Source: Deltaproteobacteria bacterium (GTDB lineage: Bacteria; SAR324; JACQKK01). From it: 9,983 nt of DNA. Of the stretch, positions 5,410-9,983 are shown piece after piece (position 1 is the stretch's first letter; each line of letters starts with the position of its first letter). The translations under genes and the position numbers were made by a program. The notes beneath the pieces were generated by a model. It did no database searches. It saw only the letters and a list, made by a program, of their open reading frames with translations, and was not told where the DNA came from. The DNA lies in NCBI GenBank assembly GCA_029858165.1, contig JAOUFO010000041.1, positions 1 through 9,983 of the forward strand. The letters run 5' to 3'.

Positions 5410-6000
5410 TTATGTCATTGAATAAACAATTCTTTTTAGATCGCCCAAATCGGAAATGCCGTCCAGGGCGGCAATCATGGCCACACTGTCCACTTCAGTG
5501 GCAGACACTTCCGGCAGATTTTGAAATGTGATTCCTCCAATGGCCACCACCGGCAAAGGGGCTTGGGCCACCATTGCCTTCAAACGGGCCAGCCCCTGGG
5601 GGGGGTGAGCCATCTGTTTGGTTCCCGTGGAAAAAATGGGGCCAAAGGCCACATAATCCGGGCGGTACACCAGGGCGGCAGCCAGCTCCCCGAAGGAATG
5701 GGTGGAAATGCCCAATCCCAATCCGTCCGGTCTCAGATCGGCCCTCAATTGGAGGGGGGGGAAAGCGGCCAAATCCTCCTGACCCAGATGACAACCCCAC
5801 ACCCCGGATTCCAGCGCAAAATCCTGATCATCATTGATCACCACCCGGGTGTGGGGGTATCGGGTGGACCAGGTTTTGATTTCCGGCAAAAAGGGGGCCA
5901 GGGAAATCTGCTTGAACCGCAGCTGCAACCAGGGGACCCCCCCTGCCAGCATAAACCGGGCGCGCTCCATGGACGACACAATGGCGTAAAGGCGGGCCAT
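5410..6000 (-). CDS. thiE: Thiamine phosphate synthase
   Basis: ThiE joins the HMP pyrophosphate and thiazole phosphate moieties to make thiamine phosphate. The 196 residues form the expected TIM barrel: LYAIV as strand 1, QLRFKQ (26-31, the pyrophosphate-binding Q-x-R-x-K), INDD (55-58, Mg site), GCHLGQED (69-76), GISTHS (97-102), DYVAFGPIFSTGTK (115-128, the family's GPxFxTxTK) and VVAIGGIT (151-158). Retention of the QxRxK and TxTK lysines favours ThiE over its regulator-like relative TenI. The protein is slightly shorter than usual because the C-terminus and first strand are trimmed. The ATG at 6000 starts at the strand-1 segment, with a weak GGTGG upstream. It is 3 nt after fxsA, so the two form an operon. 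No other thi genes and no TPP riboswitch are visible nearby. Confidence 0.93.
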   Translation of the reverse strand: MARLYAIVSSMERARFMLAGGVPWLQLRFKQISLAPFLPEIKTWSTRYPHTRVVINDDQDFALESGVWGCHLGQEDLAAFPPLQLRADLRPDGLGLGISTHSFGELAAALVYRPDYVAFGPIFSTGTKQMAHPPQGLARLKAMVAQAPLPVVAIGGITFQNLPEVSATEVDSVAMIAALDGISDLGDLKRIVYSMT

Positions 6001-6003
6001 GGA

Positions 6004-6489
6004 TTATTCCACCGGGTTACGGCGGGGTTTTCGTTTTTTTTTCGCCGGAATTTCAGGAAGAATCAGCACCACATCCTGGCCCCCCACACCGGGGTATCCT
6101 TTGGGACGGGTTTTGGGTAAAAACGGGGAAAGCACAAATATAACCAGACTGCGAACCAGCCACCGGAAGGGGGGAATCAACAAGATGATGCCCACCGCGT
6201 CTGTCAGGTATCCGGGTGCCATCAGCATCAGGCCCCCCGCCAGAATCAACATCCCGTCCAGCAGTTCCCTTCCCGGCAGCACCTCCCGCTGGAGCTGCTG
6301 GTAAATTTCATACAGCACCCTCACCCCCTGGATGCGGATGGCCGTCAACCCCAGAACAAAAGAGATGAACAGCCACAGCATGGTGGGACCGATTCCGATG
6401 ATCTCCCCCACTTTTAAAAACAGCCAGCCTTCCAGGGTGGCGGCCACCATAAACAGCCCTATTCCGGCATAAAACAAGGTTCTCAGCAT
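6004..6489 (-). CDS. fxsA: FxsA family inner-membrane protein
   Basis: From the ATG at 6489 the product has 161 residues, close to E. coli FxsA (about 158), which is why this start is preferred over a TTG at 6555 that would add 22 residues unlike the family. Features in order: hydrophobic helix 4-18, an acidic TLEGWLFLKVGEIIGIGPT segment, helix about 37-51, IRIQG (51-55), LLDGMLILAGGLMLMAPGYLTD (about 76-97, the family's ldG-laGlllltPGflTD signature) and LLIPPFR (103-109), then a basic tail ending KKKRKPRRN. FxsA is a cytoplasmic-membrane protein named for suppressing F-plasmid exclusion of phage T7; its general role is unknown. AGGGGA precedes the ATG. It is co-transcribed with thiE, an uncommon pairing without an obvious functional link. 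Confidence 0.9.
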   Translation of the reverse strand: MLRTLFYAGIGLFMVAATLEGWLFLKVGEIIGIGPTMLWLFISFVLGLTAIRIQGVRVLYEIYQQLQREVLPGRELLDGMLILAGGLMLMAPGYLTDAVGIILLIPPFRWLVRSLVIFVLSPFLPKTRPKGYPGVGGQDVVLILPEIPAKKKRKPRRNPVE

Positions 6490-6852
6490 ACGTCCCCTGG
6501 AGGGAAACCTGTGTGGGTTGTTAAAACAGCGGGGTCCAATCGGGATTTCATTCAATCCTTATCCCATAAACACGCTTTAAATCATAACGGCCAGACACCG
6601 ATTCCGGGCCCAAATCCTTGAGCTTCTCTGACCGTCTATCCTTCTTTTTCCCCTTTTGGGGGGATGCCCGGCAGGGATCACCGGCTCCATTGGGTCTCCG
6701 CCTCTTGTTACCGGCCCCCGGCAGTGATAGACCATCATAAGAACCCGGTAGCGGCCTGGGAGGGAACCTCCCCTGGATTGTCTTCAAACAAGGATCGTGC
6801 CATATTCTACCTGACCGTTTTGGCCATGGCGCCAGCAACACCTTAGACCTTC
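6490..6852. other. Divergent intergenic region fxsA / hom
   Basis: 363 nt between two divergent genes. It holds a candidate hom promoter (separate entry), small GC hairpins (CCCC-TTTT-GGGG at 6650-6661; GGGAGG-GAA-CCTCCC at 6758-6772) and an 8-bp direct repeat CCCGGCAG at 6667-6674 and 6717-6724. I recognise no riboswitch, tRNA or small gene. A 97-codon frame on the minus strand is rich in Arg, Pro and Lys and looks non-coding. Confidence 0.6.
6778..6806 (+). promoter_or_regulatory. Candidate sigma-70 promoter of hom
   Basis: TTGTCT (6778-6783) and CATATT (6801-6806) are 17 nt apart, four of six consensus matches each. Initiation near 6813 would give a leader of about 55 nt to the chosen hom start. 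Confidence 0.4.
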
Positions 6853-6867
6853 ATGGAAAATAACACC

Positions 6868-8178
6868 ATGCGCACCATCAACATCGGCATATTCGGATTG
6901 GGGGTAGTCGGGGGCGGGGTTTTGGATATCCTCCAAAAAAACCGGCAAATCATCCAGGCCCGCCTGGGGGCGGACCTGCGGGTAACCCGGGCGGTGGTGC
7001 GGAATCCCGGAAAATCCCGCAACCTTCCCCTGGAGGATGTCAAGGTATCCGACGACCCGGATTCCATTTTAAAGGATAAATCCATAGATATCGTGGCGGA
7101 ATTGATGGGCGGGGTGGACCTGGCCCGTCAGGTGGTGATGACCGCGCTGAACGGGGGAACCCCGGTGGTGACCGCCAACAAAGCCCTGCTGGCCGAGCAC
7201 GCCCGTGAAATCTTTTCCAAGGCTTACGAAAAAAATGTGTCCCTGGGGATAGAGGCTTCGGTGGCAGGAGGGATTCCCATTTTGCGCTCGTTGAAGGAGG
7301 GGCTGGCCGGAGACAACATTTTGGAGATTTGCGGCATCGTCAACGGCACCTCCAATTATATTTTGTCCAAAATGACCGATGAAGGGGCCTCGTTTGATTC
7401 GGTTCTGGCTGAAGCCCAGAAACTGGGCTATGCAGAGGCGGACCCCACCTTTGATGTGGAAGGCCATGACGCGGCCCAGAAGCTGGCCATATTGGCCAAT
7501 CTGGCCTATGGCACCACTCTCCATTACCCTGATATTCACAAGGAGGGCATCCGCCACATCACCCCCATGGATATCACCTACGCCCGGCAGCTGGGGTATA
7601 CCATCAAACTGCTGGCCATCGGCAAACGACGGGAAAACATGGTGGAGGCCCGGGTGCATCCCACCCTGATATCCAAATCCCACCTGCTGGCCAGTGTGAA
7701 CGGGGTGTTTAACGCGGTGTTTTTAACCGGAGACAACGCCGATGCCACCATGTCCTACGGACGGGGGGCGGGCGCTCTGCCCACCGGCAGTGCGGTGGTC
7801 AGTGATATTATGGATGTGGCCCGCAACCTGCTGGTGGGCATCGGCTCCAAGGTGCCCCCCCTTTCGGTGATGGAGGACCGGCTGACCCAATTGGAGGTAA
7901 TGCCCATCCGGGAAATCACCAGCGAATACTATTTGAGATTCCAGGTGCGGGACCATCCGGGAGTTCTGGCCTCCCTCACCCGGGTATTGGGGGAGAAAAA
8001 CATATCCATTCAATCCATGTTCCAGCCTTCCCAATCCGATAACCCGGATGAGCCGGTCCAGGTGATTTTGATCACCCATCAGGCCAAGGAAAGAGATGTG
8101 CTCAACAGCCTCCATGTGATCGCCCCCATGGAGTTTGTGATGGGGGAAACCCAATTGATCCGCATTGAGCGGTTTTAA
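6868..8178 (+). CDS. hom: Homoserine dehydrogenase with C-terminal ACT domain
   Basis: It reduces aspartate semialdehyde to homoserine with NAD(P)H, the branch point to threonine and methionine. From Met at 6868 there are 436 residues, the usual monofunctional length. An ATG at 6853 would add five residues; neither start has a good Shine-Dalgarno, and 6868 gives the family's standard beginning MRTINIGIFGLG. Domains: Rossmann GLGVVGGG, TANKALLA with the catalytic Lys (about residue 105), EASVAGGIPI, GIVNGTSNYIL (about 156-166), the catalytic-domain motif GYAEADPTFDVEGHDAAQK (about 187-205), and a C-terminal ACT domain from about 355 (YYLRFQVRDHPGVLASLTRV), typical of allosteric control by threonine. 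No aspartokinase domain is fused. Its TAA overlaps the TAA of the convergent PilZ gene, leaving no room for a terminator. Confidence 0.96.
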   Translation: MRTINIGIFGLGVVGGGVLDILQKNRQIIQARLGADLRVTRAVVRNPGKSRNLPLEDVKVSDDPDSILKDKSIDIVAELMGGVDLARQVVMTALNGGTPVVTANKALLAEHAREIFSKAYEKNVSLGIEASVAGGIPILRSLKEGLAGDNILEICGIVNGTSNYILSKMTDEGASFDSVLAEAQKLGYAEADPTFDVEGHDAAQKLAILANLAYGTTLHYPDIHKEGIRHITPMDITYARQLGYTIKLLAIGKRRENMVEARVHPTLISKSHLLASVNGVFNAVFLTGDNADATMSYGRGAGALPTGSAVVSDIMDVARNLLVGIGSKVPPLSVMEDRLTQLEVMPIREITSEYYLRFQVRDHPGVLASLTRVLGEKNISIQSMFQPSQSDNPDEPVQVILITHQAKERDVLNSLHVIAPMEFVMGETQLIRIERF

Positions 8179-8426
8179 ATCAACCGCACCCCCACCTTGA
8201 ACCGTTTGTTGTCCTCGGTGCACCAGATCACCCGTGCCCGGCCCCGGATGTTCTGGCCCGGAATGGACAAAATGGCTTCAAACCCCTCATCCATTTCTTT
8301 GTCAGAGATCAAACCCACACCGTATTCGGTCACGTCAAAGGTTTGCCCCCGGATGGACAGGGAATCATTTCCAAAGGTGTAATCGGTATGGACCGGCTGG
8401 CGTTCGGCTTCTCGCTTTTCATGCAT
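8175..8426 (-). CDS. Small PilZ-domain protein (copy 1)
   Basis: Eighty-three residues that are essentially one PilZ domain, the cyclic-di-GMP receptor fold. The ligand motifs are RxxxR (Arg5, Arg9 in REAER) and the second motif DVTEYG (31-36), where Thr replaces the usual Ser of D/NxSxxG. The C-terminal half, RARVIWCTEDNKRFKVGVRL, is the PilZ barrel end. By hand count 45 of 83 positions are identical to the copy at 8688-8942, so they are tandem paralogues. The ATG at 8426 has AGGG 8 nt or so upstream; the frame is open to 8519, and that extension reads NRVSL just before the start. The stop overlaps the hom stop. The Ser-to-Thr change may weaken but need not abolish ligand binding. Confidence 0.88.
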   Translation of the reverse strand: MHEKREAERQPVHTDYTFGNDSLSIRGQTFDVTEYGVGLISDKEMDEGFEAILSIPGQNIRGRARVIWCTEDNKRFKVGVRLI

Positions 8427-8475
8427 GAGGGACACCCTGTTCGGTTGGATATGAAAGAAAGCTGTCTGAACTTCC

Positions 8476-8499
8476 AGCCAGCAGGTTTTGGGGCTGGCT
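8476..8499. repeat. Inverted repeat AGCCAGC / GCTGGCT
   Basis: Seven-base perfect arms with a 10-nt spacer, about 50 nt upstream of PilZ copy 1. No T run follows on either strand, so it is a leader hairpin or regulator site rather than a clear terminator. Confidence 0.4.
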
Positions 8500-8537
8500 C
8501 CATTGTGAGACCAACACAAAAGCCATCACCCGTTCAT

Positions 8538-8666
8538 TCAATAAAGGGAGACCCTGTCAGGATGGTTCCTCCCCCTGGTTTCGCCGATGGTCCACCGGCC
8601 CAACCCGTTGATCTGGTCCCGAAGGGTCAGGCCGCGGGTCTGCATCACTTGATTGGAGGATACCAC
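8538..8666 (-). pseudogene. Short reading frame between the PilZ genes, possible relic
   Basis: After the TAG of PilZ copy 2 the same frame stays open for another 52 codons. A GTG at 8666 or an ATG at 8645 gives a 42- or 35-residue peptide containing NQVMQTRGLTLRDQINGLG and ending NHPDRVSLY. The pattern SSNQVMQT...DRVSL resembles, from memory, short FlgM-like or flagellar-associated deltaproteobacterial proteins, but I cannot confirm it. Neither start has a Shine-Dalgarno. It may be a decayed gene, a translationally coupled peptide, or chance. Confidence 0.28.
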
Positions 8667-8687
8667 ATTCGGGGGATTGGATAAACC

Positions 8688-8942
8688 CTATCCCTCCAGC
8701 CGAACCCCCACCTTAAACCCCTTGCCATCCGGGGTGCACCAGCAAACCTTGGCTTTGGCAGTGATATTCCGTTCGGGAATGGTCAGGGTGGACACCAGCC
8801 CCTCAGCCAGTTCTTTATCGGAAACCAACCCCACCCCTGAATCCGAAACGTCAAAGGTGTTGCCGCTTACCGCGGAAGGGCCTTCTCCAAATGTATAAAA
8901 TGTTTCCACCGGATTCCTGGTGGAATCCCGTTCGCTGTGCAT
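8688..8942 (-). CDS. Small PilZ-domain protein (copy 2)
   Basis: Eighty-four residues, a stand-alone PilZ domain with both canonical cyclic-di-GMP motifs intact: RxxxR (Arg5, Arg9 in RDSTR) and DVSDSG (31-36). The end, WCTPDGKGFKVGVRLEG, closely matches copy 1. The ATG at 8942 is preferred over one at 8978: it has AAGGA 8 nt upstream and makes both paralogues begin MHxxR with equal spacing to the first motif. The two copies lie head to tail 261 nt apart and may share a transcript, this one being first. Such single-domain PilZ proteins usually act by binding a partner when loaded with ligand; the partner is not evident here. Confidence 0.88.
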   Translation of the reverse strand: MHSERDSTRNPVETFYTFGEGPSAVSGNTFDVSDSGVGLVSDKELAEGLVSTLTIPERNITAKAKVCWCTPDGKGFKVGVRLEG

Positions 8943-9110
8943 GGGGGTCTTCCTTGTGTCATAATGTTTGTGAGGCATCCCTTTAATGGGGGCCGGGAAA
9001 AGATATTACCTGCATCTTGCAAAACCCGACCGATAAAATCAAGTGTCTAAAAAACCCGCCGGGGGACGGACCGGTTCCCAACCCCCATTCCGCTCTGACC
9101 AACCAAAATC

Positions 9111-9129
9111 TGCCGGGGCCGCCCCGGCA
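9111..9129. repeat. Strong GC palindrome just upstream of the RluA-type gene
   Basis: TGCCGGGGC (9111-9119), central C, GCCCCGGCA (9121-9129): nine perfect GC-rich pairs, 18 nt before the ATG at 9148. On the plus strand no T run follows. On the minus strand GATTTTGG follows, a poor T tract, and no minus gene ends here. It could lower translation initiation, or be coding if the GTG at 9043 is the true start. Confidence 0.5.
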
Positions 9130-9147
9130 AAGCCGCCCCCCGCGGCT

Positions 9148-9983
9148 ATGCGTGCCGATTGGACCAAACACATCCGGGTGGTCCATCTGGAACGGGAACT
9201 GGTGGTGGTGGAAAAACCGGCGGGGCTTTCCACCGTGCGCCACCCGGACGAATGGGCCCAAGCCCAACACCCCCGGCAACTGCCCCCCACCCTGGCAGAA
9301 TTGATCCCCGCCATCCTTAAAAAAATGGAAGGGGCCAAATCCTCCAAGGGGCGCCCCCACCCGGTGCGGGTGGTCCAACGGTTGGATATCGGCACCAGCG
9401 GCCTGCTGGTGTTTGCCCGCACCCTGAAGGCAGAGCGGGGGCTGGGCAGTCAGTTCCGCTCCCACACGGTGGACCGGGTGTATCAGGCTCTGGCCCTGGG
9501 GGCCATCCCCTCCCCTTTGCGGCTGGAATCGCTGTTGGTGGAAAACCGGGGAGACGGCCTGCGGGGAAGCCACCCGTCCAAAGGGCGGCGGGCCGTCACC
9601 CATGTAAAACCCCTGGAGGCCCTGGGGGGGGCCACCCTGGTGGAATGCCGTTTGGAAACCGGGCGGACCCATCAGATCCGCATCCATCTGGCCGAAGCGG
9701 GTCATCCCCTGGCGGGGGAGCGGGTGTACAACCGGCCCCGGTCCAACCGCCCCCCGCAAATCCCCCCGCCGGTGGATTTCGTGGATGTGCCCAGAATCAT
9801 GCTCCATGCGGGCCGCCTTGGATTCCGCCACCCCCTTTCCGGTGAACTCATGACTTTTGAAATGGATCCTCCCCCCGATTTTTCAGGGTTTGTGGAACAC
9901 CTGCGCCACACCACACTTCCAGGTGAAAATCCGCCCGCCGAGGCCCAAGGCTCCGCATCAACCCTTCAGTCAAAGCAACCCCC
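9148..9983 (+). CDS. RluA-family pseudouridine synthase, 3' truncated by window edge
   Basis: This frame runs from 9148 off the right edge without a stop (278 codons visible). RluA-type enzymes isomerise uridine to pseudouridine in rRNA or tRNA. Motifs: VVEKPAGLS (20-28), VQRLDIGTSGLLVFAR (76-91) with the catalytic Asp80 of RLD, RVYQALALG (110-118), LETGRTHQIRIHLAEAGHPL (169-188) and MLHAGRLGFRHPLSG (218-232). The residue before RLD is Gln instead of the usual His. No S4 domain is seen at the N-terminus. The ATG at 9148 starts just ahead of the first family strand; the frame is also open to a GTG at 9043, which would add 35 Pro/Ala-rich residues. Neither has a Shine-Dalgarno. The last 20 or so residues are an extra Ala/Ser/Gln-rich tail. 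Specificity (RluC, RluD or other) cannot be told. Confidence 0.92.
   Translation, partial: MRADWTKHIRVVHLERELVVVEKPAGLSTVRHPDEWAQAQHPRQLPPTLAELIPAILKKMEGAKSSKGRPHPVRVVQRLDIGTSGLLVFARTLKAERGLGSQFRSHTVDRVYQALALGAIPSPLRLESLLVENRGDGLRGSHPSKGRRAVTHVKPLEALGGATLVECRLETGRTHQIRIHLAEAGHPLAGERVYNRPRSNRPPQIPPPVDFVDVPRIMLHAGRLGFRHPLSGELMTFEMDPPPDFSGFVEHLRHTTLPGENPPAEAQGSASTLQSKQP

Noticed and set aside
5521..6120. 199-codon plus frame opposite thiE
   Set aside because: Gly/His/Gln-rich shadow of thiE and fxsA.
6490..6600. TPP riboswitch for the fxsA-thiE operon
   Set aside because: No CTGAGA or other thi-box core is visible upstream of fxsA or between the two genes.
6548..6841. 97-codon minus-strand frame upstream of fxsA
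   Set aside because: Arg/Pro/Lys-rich with no motif or ribosome site; treated as intergenic.
8983..9831. 282-codon minus-strand frame
   Set aside because: Shadow of the RluA-type gene on the plus strand, which has all family motifs but no stop inside the window.

Overview
The window looks like a chromosomal segment of a GC-rich Gram-negative anaerobe, most likely a deltaproteobacterium (Desulfobacterota). That is inferred from the gene set (a PPDK-like protein, a MEMO/AmmeMemoRadiSam B protein, a TRASH-motif membrane protein, small PilZ proteins) and from the many G and C runs in codons. It is not a species assignment. I see no phage, transposon, CRISPR, rRNA or tRNA signature.

Layout. 1-3144 (+): the C-terminal three quarters of a pyruvate phosphate dikinase-like protein cut by the left edge, then an unrecognised three-helix membrane protein with a long charged tail. 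3145-3352: convergent gap with a 15-bp tandem repeat and two intrinsic terminators that face the minus strand. 3353-4498 (-): a two-gene operon, a TRASH-motif membrane protein followed by a MEMO-family protein whose Shine-Dalgarno lies inside the last codons of the upstream gene. 4499-5409: a mostly non-coding, locally AT-rich stretch with one probable 57-residue gene (4772-4945, -), several perfect palindromes and candidate minus-strand promoters. 5410-6489 (-): fxsA followed by thiE, 3 bases apart. 6490-6852: divergent intergenic region with a candidate promoter for hom. 6868-8178 (+): homoserine dehydrogenase with an ACT domain. 8175-8942 (-): two tandem paralogous PilZ proteins, with a 42-codon reading frame (possibly a relic) between them. 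The proximal PilZ gene overlaps the hom stop codon tail to tail. 9148-9983 (+): an RluA-type pseudouridine synthase running off the right edge.

Functionally this is a patchwork of housekeeping genes (threonine/methionine precursor synthesis, thiamine phosphate synthesis, RNA modification, PEP/pyruvate chemistry) with small accessory genes for metal handling (TRASH plus MEMO) and cyclic-di-GMP sensing (PilZ pair). There is no obvious defence or mobile system. The strongest oddities are: a PPDK-like protein whose ATP-grasp ligands look substituted while its phospho-His and PEP/pyruvate sites are intact; the TRASH-MEMO pairing; the palindrome-rich leader region around 5.0-5.3 kb; and the short reading frame and repeated motif between the PilZ genes.
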